Origin: Polyangium spumosum | GTDB taxonomy: Bacteria; Myxococcota_A; Polyangia; Polyangiales; Polyangiaceae | Assembly: GCF_009649845.1 (NCBI RefSeq) | Contig: NZ_WJIE01000006.1 | Coordinates: 310,001-374,000 of the forward strand | Direction: 5' to 3' | DNA: 64,000 nt | Shown here: one piece after another, positions 34,278-42,841 of the stretch | Numbering within the stretch: position 1 is the first letter of the stretch | Layout of the letters: each line of letters begins with the position of its first letter | Made by a program: the position numbers and the translations under genes | The notes under the pieces: generated by a model | Told to the model about the DNA's origin: nothing | Database searches by the model: none | The model's input: only the letters and a program-made list of their open reading frames with translations

Positions 34278-36503
34278 TCACTCGCCGTGCGGCCAGGCGC
34301 TCCACACGTGCTCGCCCGGGTGCTGCACGCTCACGAAGAGCGTGCGCATGTCCGCGGCGAGCGCCGGACCCGTCGCCTCGGCGTCGCTCGGCATCGCGAC
34401 GACGCGGAACGCCTTGCCGAACGTCGGCGCCACGACGCCCGGCGCGCCCGGCGCGTGCGCGCGATCGAGGTCGAGGAAGTAGATCGCCTCGGCGGTCCCG
34501 TTCGCCGCGAAGTTCCCATCCGTGCCGAACCACACGCCGCCCTCGCGATCGATCACGAGGTTGTCGGGGTTCGCCGCGTCGTACGGGCCCGTGGCCTTCG
34601 CGCCGGCCCAGACGCGCAGGAACGTGAACGACGTCGACGACCCCGGGCTCTCGGGGTTCGCCTCCTGCATCACGAACACGTTGCCGATCATGTCGGGCCG
34701 CTTCGGCGCGCTGCGCTCGTGCGCTGTCGGATCGATGAGCCTGCCCTCCTGATCGAGCTGCGTCTTGCGCCCGTGGTTCGTGAACGCCACGTAGATCCGC
34801 GGCGCGCCGCTCGGATCACGCGGGTTGTACTCCACGTCCTCGGGCCTGTTCAGCTCCATGATCCCGACCTTCGCGCTCGCCGTGAAGAGCGCGCGGCGCA
34901 CGTCGTCGTCGCGCTCGAAGCCGCCGATGCCGTTGTAGTCGAGGTCCGAGAGCGCCTCGCCCACGGTCTTGCCCGGCTCGCCGAGCGCGGCCGCGTTCGG
35001 TGCGATCGCTCCGCTCGTCGTCCCGAACTCGATCCACTGCCCTTGCCCCGGCGCGCTCTCCGTCGGCGCCTCGCCCGTCGCGAGCATCGTCACGCCCGTC
35101 GTGTTGTCGAGGCCCGCGAAGTGCGCGACGTAGACCTTCCCCTCGTCGAGGAGCGCGCGCGTCTCGGCCCGCGTCATGCCGGCCCTGTACGGGTTTGTCG
35201 AAACGAACTTGTACACCCGGCCGCTGCGCCGGTCGTCGCCCGCGTACATCACGACGGGCTCGTCCGGCAGGAGCTCGAAGCTCGCGTCGACGGCGAACGA
35301 CGTGTTCTCCCAGCGCGCGCGGCCCATCGCGCCGAGCTTCTTGTGCCCCCTGCCTGCCGCGCTCTTGCCTTCGTACTCGTCGGGGGCCTCTCCCGGATCG
35401 ATCTCCACGAGATAGCCGTAGAGATCCTTCGCGTGGTGCGTCTCTCGATCCGGCGAGATCCCGAACACGCTCGTCGCGCTCGCCCTCGTGTCGAACCGGA
35501 TCGGCCCGCCGGGATCGGCGCCCGCGCCGCGGACGAACTTCTGCTCGCTCGTCCAGAAGACCTCCATGTCTCCATAGAAGTCCTGCACGTTCTCCTCCGC
35601 GGTGATCACCGTGCCCCACGGGGTTTGTCCGCCCGAACAGTCGCTCATGATGCCGCTCACGACGCCGGGCGGCAGCGCGTGACCTTCATCGTCGCGATCC
35701 GCCGCGAGCGGCCGGATCCCCGTGAGCCGCGCGAGGGTCCTGCTCGTCGCGTCGTACCGGACGGCCTCGGCGCCGCGATCGATCTGCCACTTCCGCGAGG
35801 CCGGATCCTGCACCACGTGAAACCACGAGCCGCCGACCTGGCGCTTCGCCTCGCGCACGTACGCCGCGAGATCCGCGCTCGGCCACCGGTTCGCCGTCAC
35901 CTCGTTCGAGAGCACCTTCTCCGCCGCGAGGAACATCGCGAGCGTGAGGTGCTGGCCCGTCGGCGCCGTCGTGGGTGTCGGGAAATCGTTCGAGATCGAC
36001 TCGTGGTTCACCCAAAGCCACGCCGACGTCCCGCTGCCGCGCCATTGCGGCGGCTCGCCCGGGACCTCGTCCCAGCCGTCGCCGAAGAACGCGATGTAAT
36101 CGTTATTCGCCCCGAACCGCGGCGCCGCGTGGCTCGTATCGAACGAGAGCGGGTCGAGCCACGACACCACCACGTTCGTGGAGAGCCCCGCGATCGCCCG
36201 CACGTCGTCCGTCGCCGCGTTCGCCAGCGGGAACTCGACGCCCTCCGGGAGCGTGCCTCGGGCGACCTGATCCACCCGCGCTCGGACGTATTGCCCGAGG
36301 TCCTTCGCGCCCGTGTCGAGCTCGTCCGTGAACGAGAGGGCGACGACGCTCGAGAGTGGCCGCCTGAGCGCCTCGGGCGAGCTCACCCCGGCGTCGTGCC
36401 CCTCGCCGCCCACGCATGCGCCGAGCCCGACCGCGATCAGGACACCCGTATTCGCGAGAGCCAGGAAATGACGCCGCTCCCAGTGGCTCGTGATCCGCCT
36501 CAT
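34278..36503 (-). CDS. PhoX family phosphatase-like protein (DUF839)
   Basis: A 741-residue exported protein. The N-terminus has a twin-arginine signal (WERRHFLALANTG) with a hydrophobic segment ending ACVGG. The body has the PhoX beta-propeller signatures: WVNHESIS, GIMSDCSGGQTPWGTVITAEE, YGYLVEIDP, DEPVVMYAGDDRRSGRVYKFV and YVAFTNHGR. PhoX proteins are Tat-exported, calcium/iron-dependent alkaline phosphatases; whether catalytic residues are all kept cannot be checked by eye. It precedes the diheme cytochrome with 1 bp spacing. Inferred role: periplasmic or surface phosphate release or a related ester hydrolysis. Confidence 0.88.
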   Translation of the reverse strand: MRRITSHWERRHFLALANTGVLIAVGLGACVGGEGHDAGVSSPEALRRPLSSVVALSFTDELDTGAKDLGQYVRARVDQVARGTLPEGVEFPLANAATDDVRAIAGLSTNVVVSWLDPLSFDTSHAAPRFGANNDYIAFFGDGWDEVPGEPPQWRGSGTSAWLWVNHESISNDFPTPTTAPTGQHLTLAMFLAAEKVLSNEVTANRWPSADLAAYVREAKRQVGGSWFHVVQDPASRKWQIDRGAEAVRYDATSRTLARLTGIRPLAADRDDEGHALPPGVVSGIMSDCSGGQTPWGTVITAEENVQDFYGDMEVFWTSEQKFVRGAGADPGGPIRFDTRASATSVFGISPDRETHHAKDLYGYLVEIDPGEAPDEYEGKSAAGRGHKKLGAMGRARWENTSFAVDASFELLPDEPVVMYAGDDRRSGRVYKFVSTNPYRAGMTRAETRALLDEGKVYVAHFAGLDNTTGVTMLATGEAPTESAPGQGQWIEFGTTSGAIAPNAAALGEPGKTVGEALSDLDYNGIGGFERDDDVRRALFTASAKVGIMELNRPEDVEYNPRDPSGAPRIYVAFTNHGRKTQLDQEGRLIDPTAHERSAPKRPDMIGNVFVMQEANPESPGSSTSFTFLRVWAGAKATGPYDAANPDNLVIDREGGVWFGTDGNFAANGTAEAIYFLDLDRAHAPGAPGVVAPTFGKAFRVVAMPSDAEATGPALAADMRTLFVSVQHPGEHVWSAWPHGE

Positions 36504-36630
36504 CCGCGTTTCCCTCGGGCGGCGCTCCACCGATTGCGGAGCGCGCGCGCCCGAGGATCTTGGCATTGGGCGGATCGCGCACCAGTTGTTTTGCGGATCA
36601 GGCTGCCTGCCTTCTCAAGCGACGCGCTCT

Positions 36631-37917
36631 CTACTTGCCGCCCTTTCCTTTGCGCGGCGGTATCCAGAGCGGGTTCCAGTTCCCGCCGGTCGAGCTCGTC
36701 AACTTCGTCATTCCGGTCCCGTCTTCACGCACGATCCATATCTGTTGCTCCGACCCGCGCGTCACGGTCACGGCCAGGTATCGCCCGTCCGGCGACCAGG
36801 CGGGCTCGTTCACCTGCCCTGCGCCGCCGGGCCCACGCACGAACGTCTCTTTCCCGTCCTCCATGGTCACGATTCCCACGCGGGACGGCTCGTCGGGCGC
36901 GCGCAGCACGTAGGCGATTCGTTTCCCCGTGGGCGACCAGGTCGGCTTGTCCTCCACGATGCGGGGCGCGGGCCGCATCTGCGTCAGGCGCCCTGCCTCG
37001 CCGCCGGAGGCGGGCATCAGCCATATTCGATCGGCGCCTTCGCGATCGCTCACGAAGACGAGCCGCTTGCCGTCGGGTGAATACCGCGCGCCCCATTCGT
37101 CGCGCTCCGTCTTCGTCAGGCGCGCGGGGTCCTTCCCGTCGGGCCGCATGGTGTAGAGCTCGGCCATGCGGTCACGGCTCGAGAGGAACACGATGGCGTC
37201 GCCCTTCGGCGAGAAGGAGGGCTCGAAGTTCCCCTCGGGGTTCTCCGTGAGGCGCCGGAAGCCGCTGCCGTCGACGTTCACCCGGTAGATGTCGGAGAAG
37301 TGTGCCGTGGCCACCTTTCCGCCGTCCGATTCGTACACGACGAAACGGCCGTCGGGCGAAAACGTGGGGTGGCGTACGCGACCTGCCAGGGGTCCGAGGG
37401 GTTTTGGGGTGTTTCCGTCGAGGGGTTGGAGGAGGAGCTGCTGGGGGCCGTCCTCTCCTTCGACGCGGATCGTGAGGATCGCGGCGCCGTCGGGCGCGGC
37501 GGGGCCGTTGTAATCGGCGTGCGGGCTCTTCGTGAGCCGCTCCTCGCCTTTGCCATCCGGCCCGATCACGTAGATCTCGCGGTTTCCGTCGCGCTCCGAG
37601 ATGAACGCGATTTTCCCCGCGATTTTTTGCCGCTCTTCGGGGGGTATTTCGCCGCCCGGTCCGGACTCCGGCTTCTCCGCCGATGTCGACGGTATTGGTT
37701 TGTCCTTGGTTGTCGGGACACCCGGTTTGCCGGTTGTCGGGACAGGTAGTTTTCCCTCATTCGCATCGGCGCCCGCGTCGTTTGTCGGCAATGACGATTG
37801 CGACGGCGCCGCGGTATTCGCGTCGTCTTTCTTTTCTTTCGTGCAGGACGTCGCCGCGAGGAGGGCGAGGAGGGCGAGCGAGAGGCGGGAGGAGCGGGAG
37901 AGGAAATGGGTCGGCAT
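36631..37917 (-). CDS. TolB-like beta-propeller lipoprotein
   Basis: A 428-residue lipoprotein (lipobox LAATSC). A Pro/Thr/Ala-rich linker is followed by about six WD40-like (PD40) repeats: FSPDGRFVVYES, FSPKGDAIVFLSS, YSPDGKRLVFVSD, WSPTGKRIAYVL and WSPDGRYLAVTV. Such propellers resemble the periplasmic TolB domain and often bind other envelope proteins. The C-terminus is Lys/Gly-rich. It lies downstream of the amidase gene on the same strand, separated by a strong hairpin. The partner is unknown. Confidence 0.87.
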   Translation of the reverse strand: MPTHFLSRSSRLSLALLALLAATSCTKEKKDDANTAAPSQSSLPTNDAGADANEGKLPVPTTGKPGVPTTKDKPIPSTSAEKPESGPGGEIPPEERQKIAGKIAFISERDGNREIYVIGPDGKGEERLTKSPHADYNGPAAPDGAAILTIRVEGEDGPQQLLLQPLDGNTPKPLGPLAGRVRHPTFSPDGRFVVYESDGGKVATAHFSDIYRVNVDGSGFRRLTENPEGNFEPSFSPKGDAIVFLSSRDRMAELYTMRPDGKDPARLTKTERDEWGARYSPDGKRLVFVSDREGADRIWLMPASGGEAGRLTQMRPAPRIVEDKPTWSPTGKRIAYVLRAPDEPSRVGIVTMEDGKETFVRGPGGAGQVNEPAWSPDGRYLAVTVTRGSEQQIWIVREDGTGMTKLTSSTGGNWNPLWIPPRKGKGGK

Positions 37918-37931
37918 GCGTTTGGGGAGAG

Positions 37932-37958
37932 GCCCGCGGCGCGCGAGGCGCCGCGGGC
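37932..37958 (-). terminator. 11-bp perfect hairpin between amidase and TolB-like genes
   Basis: GCCCGCGGCGC (37932-37942) pairs with GCGCCGCGGGC (37948-37958) around a 5-nt loop, 11 bp after the amidase stop. No T-tract follows on the minus strand, so it may end or attenuate transcription into the TolB-like gene. Confidence 0.5.
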
Positions 37959-37969
37959 GTCTTGGGGTT

Positions 37970-39589
37970 TCAGCGGATCTGCACGGCGTCGGCGATGACG
38001 TAATAACCCGTCGTCGTCCAGCGCGAGACGGTGACCTTGTTCCAGCCAGCCGAGAAGTTGTACGTCCCGATGAGCTGCCACGAGCCGCCGCCCGTCTGCT
38101 GGTTCTTGTTCACCGTACCGAGCTTCGTGCCGCTCGCGTTGAAGATGACGTACGGCGCCGTCGTCGACCGATCCGAGGCCGAGGTCCACCACGCATAGAC
38201 CTGCTTCGAGGCCGCCGCGGGGAGGTAGAACTCGAACGTCGCGCCGTCGGAGATCGCCTGCGTGGGCGCGGCATAATACCCCGTGCCGTAATACCCGGAC
38301 ACGTTCGTGGACGACTTCCAGTTCGCCGAGGGCGCCACGATCCGCGCCACCGCGCTGTTGTTGTTCGCGTTGTTGCTGTCGACCGTGATGTAGCTGCTGC
38401 CGCCGCCACCACCACCACCGACGCAGGTGTTGATGCGGTTCATGTAATCAGCCCAGGGGAAATTGGTGCCCGGGTCGTTCGGCCGGTTCACCGGGTCGGG
38501 CTGGTAGTGGCCGATGATGTGCTGGCGGTCGCGGATGATGCCCTGCCGCTTGACGACGTCGCAGGAGAGCTTGGCCGAGGTCGCGATCTGCCCCTCGCTC
38601 CACTTGTTCGAGCCCGCGTACGGATACCCGCCGTGCTCGATGCCGACCGAGCGCGGGTTCGTGGGCAGGCCATTCCATTTCGCGCCGACGTGGTGCGCCG
38701 TGTTCGTCTCGTCGACGAGCGCGGAGATCTCGCTGCCGCTCTCGTTGACGACGTAATGGGCGCTCGTCTTGTAGGGGTTCGTCGGGTACGCCGTCGTCAG
38801 CCAGCCCCAGCAGCCCGAATACGTGCCGGCGCAGGTGTGGATGACGAGCAGCTCCGCCTTGTATCCGCTGCGGCCCGAGGTGTAGTTCGACGAGGGCGCG
38901 GGGCGCCACTTGGCGCCGGAGTAAATCGCGCTCGGGGGATCGCCCTTGCCCACGAACTCGGGCATCGGGAATTTCGGCGTCGCCTCGGAGTTCGGCGCCA
39001 GGATCTCGTCGATCCCGCTGTCCTCGGGCGCCGCGATGCCCTCGCGCAGGTGACGGTAGACCTCGTCGTGCACGAAATGCGCCTGCGCGTCGAGGCTCGG
39101 GTGATTGAAGTAGGCCGCCACGGCCGGCGCCCACGCGCCGATGTCCGCGCGATCGAGGCCGAGCTCCTCCGCGTGCGCGTCGAGCAACGCCGCCGCGGCG
39201 CGGATGTTCGCCTCGGGATCGGACTCGACCTCCTCCTCGGTCACGCCCGCGAGGGACGCGCCCTTCGTGATGGCATCGCCGCGCAATGCCATCACGCCGT
39301 ACGCAGGCGGGACACCGTCGTGCTCCGACGTCTCGCCGGGCACATGATAAAGTTGCGTCTCTGCGTAACCGATCGCGACGAGGAGCGACGCCGGGACGTT
39401 GAACTCCTTCGCGGCAGACTCGAAATGCGGCTGATACGGGTGCATACCAGCGGTCGGATTGGCGGCCGCTTCACCGGGGTGTGCCGTGGTATCCACCTCG
39501 CCCGTGCCTTCCTCGCCGCCGCAGCCTGAGAGCAGGGCAGAGGCAGAAAGAACAGGCGCGAACATCAGCAAGCAGAGCAGACGTCTCAT
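37970..39589 (-). CDS. Modular N-acetylmuramoyl-L-alanine amidase lipoprotein
   Basis: A 539-residue lipoprotein (lipobox LLSGCG). Residues ~55-185 resemble a lysozyme-like transglycosylase domain (AKEFNVPASLLVAIGYAETQ, with a candidate catalytic Glu). Residues ~240-400 are an amidase-2 (PGRP-like) domain with zinc-type histidines in LLVIHTCAGTY and IIGHYQPDPVN. A Gly-rich linker leads to a C-terminal beta-sandwich of the golvesin/CBD type (AYSWWTSASDRS-like AWWTSASDRS, GWNKVTVSRWTT). It should cut peptide stems from peptidoglycan. The combination of two wall-acting modules with a binding domain suits predation or wall remodelling. The ATG at 39587-39589 was chosen over a start 50 codons upstream. 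Confidence 0.88.
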   Translation of the reverse strand: MRRLLCLLMFAPVLSASALLSGCGGEEGTGEVDTTAHPGEAAANPTAGMHPYQPHFESAAKEFNVPASLLVAIGYAETQLYHVPGETSEHDGVPPAYGVMALRGDAITKGASLAGVTEEEVESDPEANIRAAAALLDAHAEELGLDRADIGAWAPAVAAYFNHPSLDAQAHFVHDEVYRHLREGIAAPEDSGIDEILAPNSEATPKFPMPEFVGKGDPPSAIYSGAKWRPAPSSNYTSGRSGYKAELLVIHTCAGTYSGCWGWLTTAYPTNPYKTSAHYVVNESGSEISALVDETNTAHHVGAKWNGLPTNPRSVGIEHGGYPYAGSNKWSEGQIATSAKLSCDVVKRQGIIRDRQHIIGHYQPDPVNRPNDPGTNFPWADYMNRINTCVGGGGGGGSSYITVDSNNANNNSAVARIVAPSANWKSSTNVSGYYGTGYYAAPTQAISDGATFEFYLPAAASKQVYAWWTSASDRSTTAPYVIFNASGTKLGTVNKNQQTGGGSWQLIGTYNFSAGWNKVTVSRWTTTGYYVIADAVQIR

Positions 39590-39772
39590 GGCGTGAACCC
39601 TTCTTCGTTTCCGGGGTGGGATCGTGTGGGCCTTCGGGATACGACGCCGAGGCAGCGATTCGAAAATGAGGCGTACGTGAATCGGACGCCGGGCGCAAGC
39701 GCCCATCACGGCCTGGCGCGCCGCGTCTGTCCCGAGCAATGATGACGCGCGGCGTAAAGCCTACGCTTCACG

Positions 39773-41911
39773 CTATTCGAGCTCGTCGGCCACGAAGATC
39801 TGCGGGGACAGGACGATCGTCCCATTTTGAATTTTTCCGATGCGGGTGAAGAGGCTCGTCTTGCCGTCGCCGTCGAGGTCACCCTCGGCCGAGACCTCGA
39901 AGCCGTCCTTACCGGGATCGGGCCCGCCGCGCTTCGGTCCCTTGTAAGCCCCGCCCGTACGGTATTCGTACTGAAACCGGATCGGCTGCGGGAGCGAGAC
40001 CCGGAGGCATCGCCACCCCGCAGAATCGTCGCCCTGCTCGAAATCCTGCCCCGGTTTATTCGAAGGGACGTACGTCGTGTCCCGGGGCACCACGCCGGGC
40101 ACCGGCGGCGCCGATTTGCAGAGCTTGTGCGTCCCCGGCTTTTCGCTGGTCGACGCGCGCTCGTACGCAGCCGCGGCCGCGCGCGCCATCCAGCTCACCG
40201 TGTTCCTGGCCTCCGCCGCCTTCGCGCGCGTCGTGTACCGCCGGACCCCGTGCACCGCGAGCGCCGCGCCCACCCCCACGAGCTCCGCCGCGCCGTCCCC
40301 GGTCGCCGCGAGCTCGAGCCCCCGATCGCTCGGAAAGAGCACGAGCGACAGCATCGATCCGCCCCCGACGCGCGCGCCGGGCTTCGCGCCCGAGGTCGGA
40401 TCGGCGAGCGACCGGGCGAGCGCCGGGTCGAAGAAGAGGAGCGCATGCGACGCTGCCTTCTCCTTCGCGCGCGCCGTGAGGAAAGCCGGATTTGCGCTCA
40501 GCGTATCCTTGCCTTTACCGAACCGACGCACGACGTCGAGCGCCACCTTTTTGTTGCCGAGGCCGACGAGCAAAAATCCCGGCCGCGACTCGATGTGGAG
40601 CACGCCGCCATCCTTCAGGTCCCTCGTGAGCGTGTCGCCTCGGACCGTGACCTTTTTGGCACCCTTCGCGCCCGCCTGAATCGTCGAGAGGAGCTTCTTC
40701 TGCGCGTCCGCGTCCTTCGTGGCGATCGCCACGAGCACCCCCAAGGCCTTCTCGGGTTGCTCGCTCACCTCGTCGAACGAAAACGGCCGCTTCGGATCCA
40801 TGTACAGCCCGAGCACGACCTCTCCGCCGAGCGCCTCGTCGATGTCCGCGAGATCGATCCCGCTCCGGCCGAGCTCCCCCTTCACCCCCTGCCCGAGGCC
40901 CGGCGAGAGCGCGCGCCCGATCACCTCCAGCACGTCCGCGACCGTTTTACCAGACGAACGCTGCGTGGACAGACCCAATGCGGCGATCGCCCCCTCCGGC
41001 AGCTTCGGCATGACGACCTGAGGCGCCGCGTCGAGCACCGAGCCGAGCGCCGGGAACTCGGGGCCATATCCCGAGAATCGCACGTCGAGCCCGAGGCCCT
41101 GGGTTTGTCCCACGAGCGCGACGAAGAGGCGCGAGCCCGGCTCGGGCGGCGATTTTTTGCCCGCGGCCATTGCGTGCAGATCGATCGCGAGGAACGGCTC
41201 CGCCGCGCGCTCCTTGACGAGCAACGCCGAGGCCTCGACCGACGGCGCGCGCCCCGCGGCGACCTCGAACGCGTCGCGGAGGTCGTCCTTCGTCCGGCAG
41301 GCGACGAGCGCGCGTGGCCCCTCGAGCCACGCGCCGTGCGCGAGCTCGATGCCCTTCGGTGAACGAACCACGAAGAAGCCGCGCGCCTTCTTCTCCGCGC
41401 CGAGCAGGTCGAGGGCCTTCGTCACGAGCGCCCCGTCGCTCATGCGGGCCCCGAAGCAAGCCCTGTCGATCGGCTCGGCCGGCCCGCCGCGCTTCTGCGG
41501 GCCCGCGAAGACGACGGCGCCCTCGAACGATTTCGTCACGTCCGCGACGAGCTTCGGGTCGAGCTCGAGGCGATTCGCGAGCCCCGCCGAGAGCTCCGCC
41601 AGAAGGCCCGCGCGTAGTTGTGGATTCATCGCCGCGAGCGCCTTCTCGGGCGGCGGCACGTTCGCCACGAGCACGGCGTCGCGCGGGACGAGGCCGAGGA
41701 GCGAGTCGAGCTTCTGCGGAGGCTCCGGCCCCTCGTCCGCGGCCGGCGCGGCCACGGCGGCCGTGGGCACGGGCGCCGCCACGGCGACCGCCGCGCCGGA
41801 ATTCGCCTCGTCGGGAGGTCCAGGCTGCGTCTGCACCGCAGCGCCGCCGCACGAGACGAGGGCCGAGAGACCGGCCACGAAAAAGAGCCTACGGGCACGC
41901 CGCATCGCCAT
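39773..41911 (-). CDS. Lipoprotein with C-terminal type IV pilin-like module
   Basis: A 712-residue lipoprotein (lipobox SALVSCGG) with a Pro/Ala-rich linker and a long alpha/beta body (residues ~70-540) reminiscent of DUF3352-type proteins (VPRDAVLVANVP, AIATKDADAQKKLL). Residues ~543-712 match a myxobacterial pilin: LVGVGAALAVHGVRRYTTRAKAAEA resembles the mature pilin alpha1 helix, and AGWRCLRVSLPQPIRFQYEY plus AEGDLDGDGKTSLF resemble the pilin globular domain. A pilin module at the C-terminus of a lipoprotein is unusual. ATG 41911 follows GGAGGAG by 11 nt; ATG 41905 is possible. Confidence 0.83.
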   Translation of the reverse strand: MAMRRARRLFFVAGLSALVSCGGAAVQTQPGPPDEANSGAAVAVAAPVPTAAVAAPAADEGPEPPQKLDSLLGLVPRDAVLVANVPPPEKALAAMNPQLRAGLLAELSAGLANRLELDPKLVADVTKSFEGAVVFAGPQKRGGPAEPIDRACFGARMSDGALVTKALDLLGAEKKARGFFVVRSPKGIELAHGAWLEGPRALVACRTKDDLRDAFEVAAGRAPSVEASALLVKERAAEPFLAIDLHAMAAGKKSPPEPGSRLFVALVGQTQGLGLDVRFSGYGPEFPALGSVLDAAPQVVMPKLPEGAIAALGLSTQRSSGKTVADVLEVIGRALSPGLGQGVKGELGRSGIDLADIDEALGGEVVLGLYMDPKRPFSFDEVSEQPEKALGVLVAIATKDADAQKKLLSTIQAGAKGAKKVTVRGDTLTRDLKDGGVLHIESRPGFLLVGLGNKKVALDVVRRFGKGKDTLSANPAFLTARAKEKAASHALLFFDPALARSLADPTSGAKPGARVGGGSMLSLVLFPSDRGLELAATGDGAAELVGVGAALAVHGVRRYTTRAKAAEARNTVSWMARAAAAAYERASTSEKPGTHKLCKSAPPVPGVVPRDTTYVPSNKPGQDFEQGDDSAGWRCLRVSLPQPIRFQYEYRTGGAYKGPKRGGPDPGKDGFEVSAEGDLDGDGKTSLFTRIGKIQNGTIVLSPQIFVADELE

Positions 41912-41992
41912 ACGAAGAGTCTCCTCCGGGCATGAGAGCACGAACGGCCCCGCGCCCGCAAAAGGAGAATGGCGAGGACGAAGCGCCGAGAG

Positions 41993-42841
41993 CTACCCCG
42001 CGAGCGCGGCCCGCACCCCATTTTCGAAGATGCGGAGGCCGAGGCCCGCGGACGGCAAGGTGCCCGCGTCGCGTTGCCGGATCCAGTCGGGGTGGTTCTC
42101 GGGGTAGAGGTACGCGTCGGGGTGCGGCATGAGGCCGAAGATCCTCCCCGTGGGATCGCAGAGCCCGGCGACGCCGCCCGGCGAGCCATTGGGGTTGTCC
42201 GGCCAAGCTTCCGTGGGCGCGCCGCTCGCGTCCGCGTACCGCACGGGCACGAGGCGCGAGGCGAGGACCTCGTCGCGGAGCGATTCGTCGAGGAAGAGCA
42301 GCTTGCCCTCGCCGTGGCGGCTCGGCATCTCGATCGTGGGGCCGACCCCGCGCGTCCACACGCAGGGGCTCCCGGGGTCGACGGCGAGCTTCACCCACGT
42401 GTCGAAATACCCGAGCCTGTCGTTGTGCACGAGCGCCGCCTGTTGCGCGGCGAGCGGCGCGCCCCGGGCGCGGCTCACCCCGGGCAGCAGGCCGAGACAA
42501 ACGAGCGTCTGGAATCCATTGCAGACCCCGAGCGCGAGCCCGCCGTCGTCCACGAAGCGAGAGAGCGCATCGCCGAGCCGGAAGCGCAGGCGATTGGCGA
42601 ACACGCGCCCGCTCTGGATGTGGTCGCCGAAGGAGAAACCGCCGATGAACGCGAGGATGTGATACCCGGCGAGCACGTCGGCGTTCCCCGCGCGCTCGAG
42701 GATCTCGCTCAGGTGCACGAGGTCGACGGTCGCGCCCGCGCGTGAAAACCCGGCGGCTGTCTCCGCCTCGCAGTTCAGCCCGTACCCCGTGAGAACGAGG
42801 ACACGCACGTCGCGCGCCTCTTTGACGACGTCAGACGGCAT
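41993..42841 (-). CDS. purQ: Phosphoribosylformylglycinamidine synthase, glutaminase subunit
   Basis: A 282-residue class I glutamine amidotransferase that supplies ammonia to PurL in purine biosynthesis. The nucleophile elbow is GLALGVCNGFQTLV, the oxyanion strand is AFIGGFSFGD, and the catalytic His lies in GLMPHPDAYLYPENH. Start ATG 42839-42841 overlaps the last 11 bases of purL, so they are coupled. It is longer than the ~230-residue PurQ of Gram-positive bacteria and resembles the C-terminal domain of the large PurL in this respect. Confidence 0.95.
   Translation of the reverse strand: MPSDVVKEARDVRVLVLTGYGLNCEAETAAGFSRAGATVDLVHLSEILERAGNADVLAGYHILAFIGGFSFGDHIQSGRVFANRLRFRLGDALSRFVDDGGLALGVCNGFQTLVCLGLLPGVSRARGAPLAAQQAALVHNDRLGYFDTWVKLAVDPGSPCVWTRGVGPTIEMPSRHGEGKLLFLDESLRDEVLASRLVPVRYADASGAPTEAWPDNPNGSPGGVAGLCDPTGRIFGLMPHPDAYLYPENHPDWIRQRDAGTLPSAGLGLRIFENGVRAALAG

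Noticed and set aside
34218-37250. A 1010-codon plus-strand open frame
   Set aside because: Arginine-rich shadow of the PhoX and TolB-like genes on the other strand, with no domain.
37601-39529. A 642-codon plus-strand open frame
   Set aside because: Antisense shadow of the amidase gene in high-GC DNA; composition is Arg/Val/Ala-rich with no motif.
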